DNA of 21,463 nucleotides from Clostridia bacterium (GTDB lineage: Bacteria; Bacillota_A; Clostridia; Oscillospirales; UBA929): NCBI GenBank assembly GCA_026001245.1, contig BNZR01000021.1, positions 1-21,463 of the forward strand. Direction: 5' to 3'. Positions within the stretch are counted from its first letter, which is position 1, and every line of letters starts with the position of its first letter. The notes below the pieces were generated by a model, which was not told the origin of the DNA, did not search any database, and saw only the letters and a program-made list of their open reading frames with translations. Positions 1 through 7,294 of the stretch are shown here, one piece after another. The position numbers and the translations under genes are program-made.

Positions 1-179
1 GAATTATGCCGCGTGATGAGCTGATTGACAGCATTTGGGGCCTTGGCTACGGCGAATCGCGCACGCTGGACGCGCATATCAGTTCGCTGCGCAACAAGCT
101 GGGCCGCGGCGATGAAAATCATACGTACATCAGAACGGTACGCAATAAAGGGTATTATTTTTGTGAGGAGACGCTATGA
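1..179 (+). CDS. OmpR/PhoB-family response regulator, C-terminal fragment
   Basis: This is the 3' end of a gene cut by the left edge (reading frame starts at base 3). The 58 visible residues form the end of an OmpR/PhoB-type winged-helix DNA-binding domain: a DELIDSIWG segment, then the recognition-helix region with RTLDAHISSLRNKLG, and the closing beta-hairpin YIRTVRNKGYYF. The receiver domain lies outside the window. The stop codon overlaps the start of the histidine kinase gene (ATGA, 176-179), so the two are translationally coupled and form a cognate two-component system. The family binds promoter DNA after phosphorylation of the receiver Asp; the target genes cannot be read from this fragment. 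Confidence 0.93.
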   Translation, partial: IMPRDELIDSIWGLGYGESRTLDAHISSLRNKLGRGDENHTYIRTVRNKGYYFCEETL

Positions 180-1846
180 GAAAAGCTATATATGCCAGAA
201 TTGTTATTATTGCCTTGATTACAGCCGTATTGTGCGGTGTGTTTTCCGCCGCGCTGTACTCTTTGACCGAGGAAAAGCAGGAGCGGGAGCGGCTTTCCGC
301 GCTATGCTTCGCGGTGTCGCGAATTTATGACGTAAACCCCGACGTTGCTTATCTTTCAACGGTCGCCGACGGCAGTCGGGTTACGATTGTCGCGCCGGAC
401 GGCACGGTTTTGGCGGATTCAAGTACTCCTGCCGACACCATGGAAAATCACGGCGACCGCGAGGAAATTATAAGCGCAAACGCTAAAACGCCCGTCACGG
501 TAAGCCGCCGCTCTGAAACCTTGGCCAGTCCGTTTATGTACGCGGCGATTAAGCTGTCCGACGGCAATATTTTACGTTTGGCGCATGGGTATTCCGGCAT
601 AGGCGGCGGCATTGTGCATCAACTTCCGATTGTTTTAATCGCGCTTATAGCCGCGTTGCTTATCTCGGCGTTTATAGCTAACGCGTTCACCAAAAGAATC
701 ATATATCCGCTGGAAAAAGCCGCGGACAATATCGCCGCCGGAAACTATGACGCTTTGGAGGGCGGCGGCTATTATGAGGTTGAAAGAATCACGATTAAAA
801 TCAAGGCGTTGCTAAAAAAAATCAGCAACGCACGGCGGGAAACGGCGGCCGAAAAGGATAAAATAGAGTACATTTTATCCGACCTGCCCGAGGGTTTTAT
901 ATTGCTTGACACAAACAAAAGGATACAGCTTGCGGGCAAGAGCGCAAAGAAGATATTCCGGTGCGAGTTTGACGTTTTGGGGCAGGATATATCAGTTTTA
1001 ACGCGCAACAGCAAGATTGCGGAGGGCGTTGAAAAAGCCATACAGGGCAACGCTTTTGGGATTTTTGATTTGAATATAGACGACGCGGTTTATTCCGTGC
1101 GCGTGTCCCCCGTTTCCAAGGGCGAATTCGGCGCGAGCGGTGTGACGATTTTGCTTGTTGACGTGACGACGGAGCGCCAGGCGCAGTCGATGAGAAGCGA
1201 ATTTTTCACCAACGCCTCTCACGAATTGAAAACCCCGATTACCTCGATTCTTGGTTTTTCGCAAATGCTAGAAAACGGCTTGGCCAACGCGCAAAAAAGC
1301 GCTGAAATCTGCGCCAGAATTTCGGCGGAATCGCAAAGAATGAGCAATTTAATCGCGGATATTTTGACTATTTCGCGTTTAGAGAGCGGAACCGCGTCCG
1401 CTGAAACAGAAAGCGTGGATTTAAGCGAAATCGCGCACAATGTGGCGGACGAGCTGGCCTTTCAGGCGCGTGAGGCGAAGGTTTCGGTAACACTTGAATG
1501 CGTAGAGACTCGCGTCAACGCGAATCGGCAACAAATGCACGATTTGATTAACAATTTGGTCGGCAACTCAATCAAGTATAATGTGCCTAAGGGAACCGTA
1601 AAGATTAGCGTGTTGTCACACAATCGCAGAGCGGTTATACAGGTTTCTGACACGGGAATCGGCATAGCGTCCGCCGCGCAGGGCCGCATATTTGAGCGTT
1701 TTTACCGCGCCGGCGGCGGGAAAGCGGTCGCGGGGACGGGGCTGGGGCTTGCGATTGTCAAACATATCGTAAGCGGCTTGGGTGGCGAAATTGAGCTTGA
1801 AAGTACAGTGGGCAAAGGGACGCGGATTACTGTGGTTTTGCCGTAA
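176..1846 (+). CDS. PhoR-like membrane sensor histidine kinase
   Basis: The gene encodes a 556-residue sensor kinase. An N-terminal membrane segment (about residues 8-28) is followed by an extracytoplasmic sensing region (about 29-147), a second membrane helix (about 149-172), a HAMP linker (about 170-220) and a PAS-like domain (about 228-325). The HisKA dimerisation motif FFTNASHELKTPI carries the phospho-accepting His349. The HATPase domain has its N box (NLVGNSIKYN, about 459), G1 box (DTGIGI, about 491) and G2 box (GTGLGLAIVKHI, about 521). This order matches the PhoR/WalK/VicK-type kinases of Firmicutes. It is co-translated with the upstream response regulator. Its last 20 bases overlap the 3' end of the convergent DNA glycosylase gene. 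The signal is unknown; phosphate limitation or envelope stress is only a guess from family resemblance. Confidence 0.95.
   Translation: MRKAIYARIVIIALITAVLCGVFSAALYSLTEEKQERERLSALCFAVSRIYDVNPDVAYLSTVADGSRVTIVAPDGTVLADSSTPADTMENHGDREEIISANAKTPVTVSRRSETLASPFMYAAIKLSDGNILRLAHGYSGIGGGIVHQLPIVLIALIAALLISAFIANAFTKRIIYPLEKAADNIAAGNYDALEGGGYYEVERITIKIKALLKKISNARRETAAEKDKIEYILSDLPEGFILLDTNKRIQLAGKSAKKIFRCEFDVLGQDISVLTRNSKIAEGVEKAIQGNAFGIFDLNIDDAVYSVRVSPVSKGEFGASGVTILLVDVTTERQAQSMRSEFFTNASHELKTPITSILGFSQMLENGLANAQKSAEICARISAESQRMSNLIADILTISRLESGTASAETESVDLSEIAHNVADELAFQAREAKVSVTLECVETRVNANRQQMHDLINNLVGNSIKYNVPKGTVKISVLSHNRRAVIQVSDTGIGIASAAQGRIFERFYRAGGGKAVAGTGLGLAIVKHIVSGLGGEIELESTVGKGTRITVVLP
806..831. 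repeat. 8-bp perfect inverted repeat around an A8 tract inside the kinase gene
   Basis: GCGTTGCT at 806-813 is exactly complementary to AGCAACGC at 824-831, with a 10-base loop that begins with eight A residues (814-821). It lies in the kinase codons for the linker between the HAMP and PAS-like regions. It may be chance coding sequence; in RNA it could form a hairpin, and the A8 run is a potential slippage site. Confidence 0.5.
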
Positions 1847-2474
1847 GTAGTTTCTTGCAGTCGGCGGACAAGGGACAGCCGTCGCACAGCGGTTTTTTGC
1901 GGCAATGCTCCTTGGCGTTTATAACAATCATGGCGTGAAAATGGTTATACGTTTTCGCGCTTTTTTGTACTCGCTTTTCAAAATACGCCTTAACTTCGGC
2001 ATAGCTTTTTCCCGCCTTGATTGGCAAGCGTTCGCACAGCCTGTGGGTGTAGGCGTCCACCACAAAGGTCGGGAATTCAAAGGCGTATAGCAAAATCGAA
2101 TCGGCGGTTTCCTGCCCTATTCCTTTGACGGCCAACAGCTCGGCGCGGAGCGTATCTAGCGGTTGTTTTTGCACGGTCGGAACGTCATATCTATAGCCTG
2201 CGTACCACGCCGTCACCGCTTTGAGGTAGGCGGCTTTTTGATTGAAAAAACCGGCGGGGCGTATGATTTCAGAGAGCTTGGATATATCACAACCGGCGAC
2301 AAATTCGGGCGACAAATTGCTGCCAAAGTTGGCGATTGCCTTTTCGACGTTGCTCCATGCGGTGTTTTGCGTCAAAACCGCGCCGACTATGATTTCGTAT
2401 GGCGTTTCGCCCGGCCACCAGTGCAGGTCGCCGTAGCGGGCGTACAGTGTGTCGTAGATGGTTTGAAGTTGCAT
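1827..2474 (-). CDS. HhH-GPD (endonuclease III-related) DNA glycosylase with Fe-S cluster
   Basis: The product is a 215-residue base-excision-repair glycosylase of the HhH-GPD superfamily, resembling the COG2231-type relatives of endonuclease III. Visible features are an N-terminal WWPGETPYEIIVGAVLTQNT block, a helix-hairpin-helix with KGIGQETADSILL, the conserved catalytic Asp in FVVDAYTHR, and a C-terminal four-cysteine cluster (C-x5-C-x2-C-x5-C) typical of a [4Fe-4S] site. The position occupied by the catalytic Lys in endonuclease III (GxGxKTA) is Gln here, suggesting a monofunctional glycosylase without AP-lyase activity. The start at 2474 is chosen because it follows AGGGGAGA; an upstream in-frame GTG at 2519 lies in front of the predicted -10 box. 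The 3' end overlaps the convergent kinase gene by 20 bases. Confidence 0.9.
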   Translation of the reverse strand: MQLQTIYDTLYARYGDLHWWPGETPYEIIVGAVLTQNTAWSNVEKAIANFGSNLSPEFVAGCDISKLSEIIRPAGFFNQKAAYLKAVTAWYAGYRYDVPTVQKQPLDTLRAELLAVKGIGQETADSILLYAFEFPTFVVDAYTHRLCERLPIKAGKSYAEVKAYFEKRVQKSAKTYNHFHAMIVINAKEHCRKKPLCDGCPLSADCKKLLTAKPQ

Positions 2475-2504
2475 GCGAAGTCTCCCCTTTCGGCTTTTGT
2501 GTTG

Positions 2505-2538
2505 ATTATATTGTGACACGATGGGCGCGTGTTGTCAA
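2505..2538 (-). promoter_or_regulatory. Sigma-A-type promoter for the DNA glycosylase gene
   Basis: On the minus strand, TTGACA (2533-2538) is followed after 17 bases by CACAAT (2510-2515), which runs into an overlapping TATAAT (2505-2510, 22-base spacing). Transcription would begin about 20-30 bases before the glycosylase start at 2474. This supports the shorter start of that gene. Confidence 0.6.
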
Positions 2539-2554
2539 GGGGGAAATTTTGCAC

Positions 2555-2583
2555 TTGAAGTTTGCGCCGGTTTGTGATAAACT
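2555..2583 (+). promoter_or_regulatory. Probable sigma-A promoter for the defence/repair gene run
   Basis: TTGAAG (2555-2560) and TAAACT (2578-2583) are separated by 17 bases and sit just upstream of the acetyltransferase remnant and the NTP pyrophosphatase gene. The match is moderate, four of six bases at the -10. It is back to back with the glycosylase promoter, so the intergenic region is divergent. Confidence 0.45.
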
Positions 2584-2611
2584 AATAGAAAAGAATCGGA
2601 GGCGACCCGCG

Positions 2612-2766
2612 ATGAGTAAAATCCGCACAATGAGTATTTCCGACTACGAAAGTGTGTATCAGCTTTGGGTAATTCTTTTTGGGAACGGCTTGGATTTACA
2701 ACTCGCGAGGATTTGAATTACCGGAATAAGACATTGGACGATAAGCTTGTTCGTATGGATGTTTAG
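2612..2766 (+). pseudogene. GNAT N-acetyltransferase, internally deleted remnant
   Basis: A good ribosome site (GGAGG at 2598-2602) precedes ATG at 2612. The first 19 residues, MSKIRTMSISDYESVYQLW, are typical of the N-terminus of a Gcn5-related acetyltransferase. About 60 bases later the frame changes. From about 2676 another frame reads FWERLGFTTREDLNYRN and continues to a TAG at 2764-2766; this is a typical GNAT C-terminus, where the FW/YxxLGF segment is the last part of the acetyl-CoA fold. The middle of the gene, about 100 or more residues including the acetyl-CoA-binding loop, is missing. The junction lies near the T-rich stretch around 2670-2680. The original stop codon merges into the GGAGG of the next gene, so the intact gene was probably first in this operon. 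The remnant cannot be an active enzyme. Confidence 0.75.
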
Positions 2767-2777
2767 GAGGAAAGAAA

Positions 2778-3395
2778 ATGACAACATTTATTTACGGCAC
2801 TAAAAATCCCGCAAAGCTGTCTGTTATGAGGGAAATGCTTGCGCCGATTTCTGTGAATATCATCGGACTTCAAGAAACCGGGTTGACTTTCCCCGATGTG
2901 GCCGAAAGCGGCGATTCGCCGTTGGAAAATGCCCGCATTAAGGCGTTGGCGTATCACAAAGTGTTAAAACGTCCCGTGTTCGCTTGTGACACCGGGTTTT
3001 ATATCAACGGTTTGCCCGAAAACGAGCAACCGGGCGTGCATGTGCGCCGTGTCGGAGGAAAGAATTTGTCCGACGACGAGATGACTGCCCACTATGCCGC
3101 TATTGCCAAGCGATTGGGCGGCAAGGCGGTTGCCCGTTATCGCAACGCGATTTGTCTGGTGCTGAACGAGAATGAAATTTATGAACATTTCGGCGATGAC
3201 ATATCCAGCAATGCATTTTACATAGTGGATACACCGCATAAAAAGCGCGGCGCGCAGGGGTTTCCGCTGGATTGCCTGTCGGTGGATATGGCAAGTGGCG
3301 AGTATTACTTTGACAAGGTTGACTCTTCTTCTGATGATGACATTTATATGGCAAAAGGCTTTCGGGGATTTTTCGAGAAAGTGAGGAATTCATGA
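2778..3395 (+). CDS. Ham1/RdgB-like non-canonical purine NTP pyrophosphatase
   Basis: The gene encodes 205 residues resembling the Ham1/RdgB (ITPase) family, which hydrolyses dITP, XTP and other damaged purine triphosphates to monophosphates and so cleans the nucleotide pool. Visible features are the N-terminal GTKNPAKL loop (family pattern T/SxNxxK), an ENARIKA helix, the ACDTGFYINGLP segment in place of the usual DDSGL motif, PGVHVRR and a later ARYRNAICLVL strand. The length is normal. AGGAGG at 2765-2770 serves the ATG and overlaps the stop of the acetyltransferase remnant. The divergence of the DDSGL and C-terminal motifs means the exact substrate is uncertain. It is probably co-transcribed with the peptidase gene starting two bases downstream. 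Confidence 0.8.
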   Translation: MTTFIYGTKNPAKLSVMREMLAPISVNIIGLQETGLTFPDVAESGDSPLENARIKALAYHKVLKRPVFACDTGFYINGLPENEQPGVHVRRVGGKNLSDDEMTAHYAAIAKRLGGKAVARYRNAICLVLNENEIYEHFGDDISSNAFYIVDTPHKKRGAQGFPLDCLSVDMASGEYYFDKVDSSSDDDIYMAKGFRGFFEKVRNS

Positions 3396-3396
3396 C

Positions 3397-4410
3397 ATGA
3401 ATTACCCAAAACTATTGCAAAAAGGTGACACTATTGGCATTTGTGCACCGTCTTCCGGGGTGAGCGAGGATTTGTTTGCGCGTTTTGATAACGCTATTGC
3501 CAACATAAAGGCATTGGGATATAATGTTTTAGAAGCACCGACAGTGCGCAATCGCGTGAAGTGCGCCAGTTCGGACGCGCAGACACGCGCCGCTGAATTT
3601 ATGGAAATGTATCAAAACCCGTCTGTGTCGGCGATTATTCCGCCATGGGGAGGTGAGTTTTTGATGGAAATTTTGCCGTTGTTGGAGTTTGAAAAGCTTG
3701 CCGTTCTGCCGCCCAAATGGATTTCCGGCTATTCGGATATTACTACGCTTACGTTTCCGCTAACCATCAATTGTGACATTGCCACAATTCACGGCTCGAA
3801 CTCAATGAACATGGGATATTCGCGCATCCACGAGAGCGATTTGCGTGTATTCGAGGCTATGTCATGCACCAAAACAGTTCAGCACAGTGCGGATTTTTGG
3901 GGTAATTTTTCCGGCTGGGATATCACAAAAGAAACTTATATGTTGGATAATTTGTCTGTCTGGAAAACGCTAAATGGTGAAAGCAGCGCGTCTTTCAGCG
4001 GACGTATGATTGGCGGTTGTATGGACACGCTGAACGTGCTTGTCGGAACGAAATACGCGAACATTTCCGCGTTCTTGGAAAAGTATAAATCTGACGGTTT
4101 TATTTGGACGTTGGAAAGTTGTGAAATGACTGCCGCCGAAATCTATCGCGCTTTGTGGCAAATGCGTGAAAACGGTTGGTTTCGATACTGCAACGGCGTT
4201 ATTTATGGCCGTCCTAGCGGGTACGCGGATACGAGAGATTTTACGTTGATTGACGCGCTGGAGCGCGGCGTTGGCGGGCTGAATGTGCCGATTATTTATG
4301 ATGCGGATATTGGTCATGTGCCGCCGATTTTGCAGATTGTGAATGGCGCATTTGGAAGTGTGGAATTTGCCGACGGCAAAGCGATAATGATACAGGAGGT
4401 AGCAAAATGA
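3397..4410 (+). CDS. Peptidase S66 family protein (LD-carboxypeptidase / MccF-like)
   Basis: The 337-residue product matches the S66 family, which includes LD-carboxypeptidase (murein recycling) and MccF (which cleaves microcin C-type aminoacyl nucleotides and gives immunity). The whole catalytic triad is visible: nucleophile Ser113 in SGYSDIT, Glu240 in WTLESCEMT and His307 in DIGHVPP. The N-terminus has LLQKGDTIGICAPSSG and the oxyanion region IIPPWGGE. The long lid insertion (about residues 155-205) favours the MccF-like branch, whose residue spacing is very similar. The start is one base after the pyrophosphatase stop, and the stop overlaps the methyltransferase start by ATGA. In this context a resistance role against a peptide-nucleotide toxin is plausible but not proven. 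Confidence 0.88.
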   Translation: MNYPKLLQKGDTIGICAPSSGVSEDLFARFDNAIANIKALGYNVLEAPTVRNRVKCASSDAQTRAAEFMEMYQNPSVSAIIPPWGGEFLMEILPLLEFEKLAVLPPKWISGYSDITTLTFPLTINCDIATIHGSNSMNMGYSRIHESDLRVFEAMSCTKTVQHSADFWGNFSGWDITKETYMLDNLSVWKTLNGESSASFSGRMIGGCMDTLNVLVGTKYANISAFLEKYKSDGFIWTLESCEMTAAEIYRALWQMRENGWFRYCNGVIYGRPSGYADTRDFTLIDALERGVGGLNVPIIYDADIGHVPPILQIVNGAFGSVEFADGKAIMIQEVAK

Positions 4411-5093
4411 ACACAGAAAAATTCACAGGCAAGGCTGAAGCCTATGCCAAAGCGCGGCCAAGCTATCCCGAAGCGGCTATTGACTACATCGCGTCCCTGA
4501 TACCCAAAAACGCTGTGATTGCAGACATTGGCGCGGGGACTGGCAAGTTTACGGTGTTGTTGGCCCAGCGGGGATATCGCGTTTTTGCGGTCGAGCCAAA
4601 CGCCGATATGCGCATACAGCTTGCCGTCACATTGTCGCCATATTCAAACGCGACAATTGTTGATGGTTCGGCAGAAACGACTACACTTTTAGACAAAAGC
4701 GTAGATGTGGTCACCTGCGCACAAGCTCTACATTGGTTTGACCCGGACACATTTCGGGCGGAATGCCGCAGAATTAGCAAAAATGATGCGTTTGTGATTA
4801 CAGTGTATAACGACACACCGGGCAATAACGGTATCCTGCACATCAAGCTGTCCACCGACGCGTTTTATGAAAATCCGACTCTTCAAGAGTTCCCAAATCC
4901 CATACATTATACGCGTGAAAACTGGCTGACTTTTATGACATCACATTCAAATAGTCCGTTGCCTACTGATGCGAGTTATGCGGTGCATATGCAGGAAATG
5001 AACGAGGTTTTTGACCGTGAGCAGATTGATGGATTGTTGTGCCGAGAAGTTGTGACAAAAGTGTATAGCGAGGTGCTGAGTGGTGCAACATGA
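4407..5093 (+). CDS. Class I SAM-dependent methyltransferase
   Basis: The 228-residue protein has a Rossmann-type methyltransferase domain. The N-terminal FTGKAEAYAKARPSYP is typical of this subgroup. Motif I is ADIGAGTGKFT (about residues 39-49), followed by the acidic residue of motif II in VFAVEPN, a motif-III-like ATIVDGSAE, and the post-motif segment CAQALHWFD. The substrate cannot be deduced. It is preceded by AGGAGGT and overlaps the S66 peptidase stop (ATGA); its own stop overlaps the WYL regulator start (ATGA, 5090-5093), so all three are translationally coupled. Close homologues are often annotated simply as class I methyltransferase, and a role in detoxifying a small molecule would fit the neighbours. 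Confidence 0.9.
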   Translation: MNTEKFTGKAEAYAKARPSYPEAAIDYIASLIPKNAVIADIGAGTGKFTVLLAQRGYRVFAVEPNADMRIQLAVTLSPYSNATIVDGSAETTTLLDKSVDVVTCAQALHWFDPDTFRAECRRISKNDAFVITVYNDTPGNNGILHIKLSTDAFYENPTLQEFPNPIHYTRENWLTFMTSHSNSPLPTDASYAVHMQEMNEVFDREQIDGLLCREVVTKVYSEVLSGAT

Positions 5094-5992
5094 AGCTTGA
5101 CCGCTTAATCGGAATCCTAACCGTTCTACTACAAAACGATAAAACCACCGCGCCGGAACTAGCCGCCCGTTTTGAAGTATCCCGCCGCACAATTTTGCGT
5201 GATTTGGACGCGCTGTGCCTTGCCGGAATCCCTGTTGTTACAACGCGTGGCGGCGATGGCGGCATTGCCATCATGGACGGCTATAAAATCAACAAATCTG
5301 TGCTAAATACCGAGGAGTTGCAGACACTTGTCGCCGGTTTGAAAGGCATTGACAGTGTATCAAAACAGTCGAAGTTTGAGAGCTTGATGGCAAAGCTCTC
5401 GCCCGGAAACAACGCAATGGTGTCACTAACTGACAGCATTGTGATAGATTTATCGTCGTTTTACAAAGACAGTCTTTCGGAAAAAATTGCGCTGATTAAA
5501 CGCGCAATTGCTGAAAACTGTGCTATCACATTCGACTATTATTACAACAAAGGCGAAAACCGCCGCGAGCTTGAGCCTTATGTGATTGAGTTTAAGTGGA
5601 GTGCATGGTATGTGTTCGGTTGGTGCCGTCGGCGCGAGGATTTTCGGCGGTTTAAACTCAATCGTTTGTGGGATTTGACGCTGACCGACAGCCATTTTCA
5701 AGCGCGTCCCGTTCCTGCTGAAACAGCCAGCGGCGAAAATGCCTTCCCCGACACTTGTGATGTAAAAATCCTATTTGACAAAAGTGTGCGTTTTCGGCTG
5801 ATTGAGGAACATGGCCTGAATTGCTACGAAGAAACCGAATCGGGCTTGCTACATTCCGTTGGCTACACCAATCGGGATTATATGATGAGCTGGCTCTTGA
5901 GCTTCGGCGACAAAGCGGAGGTCTTGGAACCGCTGGAATTGCGCGAAGAACTTGCGGCTATTGCAAAAAATGTTTTTTTGTTGTATAATTGA
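5090..5992 (+). CDS. HTH/WYL-domain transcriptional regulator
   Basis: The 300-residue regulator has an N-terminal winged helix-turn-helix (about residues 3-60; LAARFEVSRRTILRDLDAL is the recognition region), a WYL domain (about 135-215, with FDYYYNKGENRRELEPY and the WYL-equivalent WYVFGWC) and a C-terminal WCX-type domain (about 225-298). WYL proteins bind nucleic acids or nucleotides and often control DNA-damage, phage-defence or stress genes. The gene is coupled by ATGA to the methyltransferase and so is likely an autoregulator of the 2612-5992 operon. Its last codons contain a promoter directed at the next genes. Confidence 0.93.
   Translation: MKLDRLIGILTVLLQNDKTTAPELAARFEVSRRTILRDLDALCLAGIPVVTTRGGDGGIAIMDGYKINKSVLNTEELQTLVAGLKGIDSVSKQSKFESLMAKLSPGNNAMVSLTDSIVIDLSSFYKDSLSEKIALIKRAIAENCAITFDYYYNKGENRRELEPYVIEFKWSAWYVFGWCRRREDFRRFKLNRLWDLTLTDSHFQARPVPAETASGENAFPDTCDVKILFDKSVRFRLIEEHGLNCYEETESGLLHSVGYTNRDYMMSWLLSFGDKAEVLEPLELREELAAIAKNVFLLYN
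5961..5989 (+). promoter_or_regulatory. Strong sigma-A promoter inside the 3' end of the WYL gene
   Basis: TTGCAA (5961-5966) and a perfect TATAAT (5984-5989) are separated by exactly 17 bases of T-rich DNA. They lie within the final codons of the WYL regulator gene. Transcription would start near 5996 and give a leader of about 138 bases before the PPOX-family gene at 6134. Confidence 0.7.
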
Positions 5993-6080
5993 ACGTGACA
6001 TACAGTTGTCGTGTTTGGCGTGATAGAATAAAAGAGAAAGAACGGGAGTCAACCTGAATTGGGAATACAATAAGGCAATC

Positions 6081-6113
6081 ATGATTCACGATGGCGTTTA
6101 TCAAATAATCTAA
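6081..6113 (+). other. Possible 10-codon leader ORF in the 5' leader of the PPOX gene
   Basis: An ATG at 6081, preceded by AAGG at 6073-6075 and the start of a short spacer, opens MIHDGVYQII and ends at TAA 6111-6113, just before the ribosome site of the next gene. The same frame is open upstream for about 17 more codons without a usable start. A 10-bp palindrome, AATCATGATT (6077-6086), covers the start. It could be a leader peptide, the degraded tail of an older gene, or chance. Confidence 0.25.
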
Positions 6114-6133
6114 AATGAAAGGTGACAAACAAA

Positions 6134-6577
6134 ATGAACGAGAAAACCATCGCCAGCGCGGAAAAAATCTTAGCACACAGACAGAGATTAGACCATGGCT
6201 ATTTGGAGTGTTGCGTCTTGGCACAGCTCGACGACGACGGCTACCCTACCGTCGCCACGATTTCACCCGCAAAAATCGACGGAATCAGGCGCATATTCTT
6301 CGCTTCCGGCACGGGTAGCAGTTGGACAAAACGCGCCGAAAAGTGCAATCGTGCCAGCGTTTGCTTCAACTCTGAGGAAAAGCAATACAACATCACTTTG
6401 GTCGGCGAAATTGAAATTCTGACCGATGTCAATACGAAAAGTGAAGTATGGTTTGACGCAATGAAAGCATATTTCAGCGACCCGGACGACCCGAATTTCT
6501 GCATACTTCAATTCACAACCCGGCGATACAGCATAATGCTGAACGAGCAAGACGGCAGTGCCAGAGGGACGCTGTAA
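6134..6577 (+). CDS. Pyridoxamine 5'-phosphate oxidase-fold (PPOX) family protein
   Basis: The 147-residue product resembles short PPOX/FMN-binding split-barrel proteins of Firmicutes. Typical features are the N-terminal AEKILAHRQRLDHGYLECCVLAQLDDDGYPTVA (read in two parts: helix, then first barrel strands), the IFFASGTGSSWTKRAEKC segment that contacts FMN phosphate in the family, and the VGEIEILTD strand. Such proteins bind FMN or F420/heme; some relatives (NimA type) reduce nitroimidazoles. The start at ATG 6134 is preferred over an in-frame GTG at 6122, because that GTG is part of the AAAGGTG ribosome site. It is the first gene after the promoter at 5961-5989. Confidence 0.83.
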   Translation: MNEKTIASAEKILAHRQRLDHGYLECCVLAQLDDDGYPTVATISPAKIDGIRRIFFASGTGSSWTKRAEKCNRASVCFNSEEKQYNITLVGEIEILTDVNTKSEVWFDAMKAYFSDPDDPNFCILQFTTRRYSIMLNEQDGSARGTL

Positions 6578-6606
6578 AAAAGGAAAGGTTTAAGTGTGAT
6601 ACGTGT

Positions 6607-7278
6607 ATGATCCGCAATTTTAACGAGTTTTGCGCCGAACTTTTGAAAGCAGGTTTTTCTATCGCCGGCGCGGATAATGACGAGGGTATTTTTGGTCTGC
6701 TTGACAGCCGTATGCACTGGCACACAGGCGATCCGGACACCGACCCATGGGAATGGCGTATGCGTGTGTTGGACGAAAGAGATGATATTTCATACTCGAA
6801 AGTGTTCTTTCGCAAGGCTGGATATATCACAAAAGAGTGGTATCCGTACTTTCTTGCCACCCGCCGCAAAGGGCTGAATTTTGATGAAACCTATGCCGAC
6901 GGCGTTATCAGCCACGAAGCAAAGCGGATTTATGAGGTATTGCGTGAGGGCGTTCCCGTTTCGTTACACGCGCTGAAGCAATTCGCGAAATTCGGCAAAG
7001 AGGATAAATCCAAATTTGAGCGCGGTTTGGTGGAGTTGCAAATGCGATTATTTATCACAATGTGCGGACGAGAGCAAAAGTTATCACAAAACGGCGAGAC
7101 ATACGGCTGGTCGTCCACCGTATTTTGCACAACAGAACAGTTTTGGAGTAGTGATGTGTTCGAAAAATCCGCCGAAATCAGCATAGACGAAGCCGAGGAA
7201 GCTATCACAACGCGGGTGTATCAATTGAACCCAAACGCGGAGAAAAGCAAGCTGAAAAAGTTCATTTATGGACGATAA
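6607..7278 (+). CDS. AlkZ-related protein (short form)
   Basis: The 223-residue protein matches the group annotated as AlkZ-related, with the highly characteristic block HWHTGDPDTDPWEWRMRVL (about residues 37-55), then YSKVFFRKAGYITKEWYPYF, a winged-helix-like ISHEAKRIYEVLREG segment and YGWSSTVFCTTEQFW near the C-terminus. AlkZ/HTH_42 proteins are winged-helix DNA glycosylases that excise bulky alkylated bases or unhook crosslinks. This short form has only part of that fold and no recognisable QxQ catalytic motif, so enzymatic activity is unproven. The ribosome site is weak: AAAGG lies about 20 bases upstream, and no in-frame alternative start exists. It is the first of three adjacent relatives. 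Confidence 0.72.
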   Translation: MIRNFNEFCAELLKAGFSIAGADNDEGIFGLLDSRMHWHTGDPDTDPWEWRMRVLDERDDISYSKVFFRKAGYITKEWYPYFLATRRKGLNFDETYADGVISHEAKRIYEVLREGVPVSLHALKQFAKFGKEDKSKFERGLVELQMRLFITMCGREQKLSQNGETYGWSSTVFCTTEQFWSSDVFEKSAEISIDEAEEAITTRVYQLNPNAEKSKLKKFIYGR

Positions 7279-7294
7279 AAGAGAGTGTGAAATT

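Noticed and set aside
2478..2519. Longer N-terminus (GTG 2519) for the DNA glycosylase
   Set aside because: The GTG lies upstream of the predicted -10 box and transcription start, and the internal ATG at 2474 has the better ribosome site and the family N-terminus.
3970..4317. Long minus-strand open frame opposite the S66 peptidase gene
   Set aside because: It is a shadow of a gene with a complete catalytic triad, has no ribosome site and no recognisable domain.
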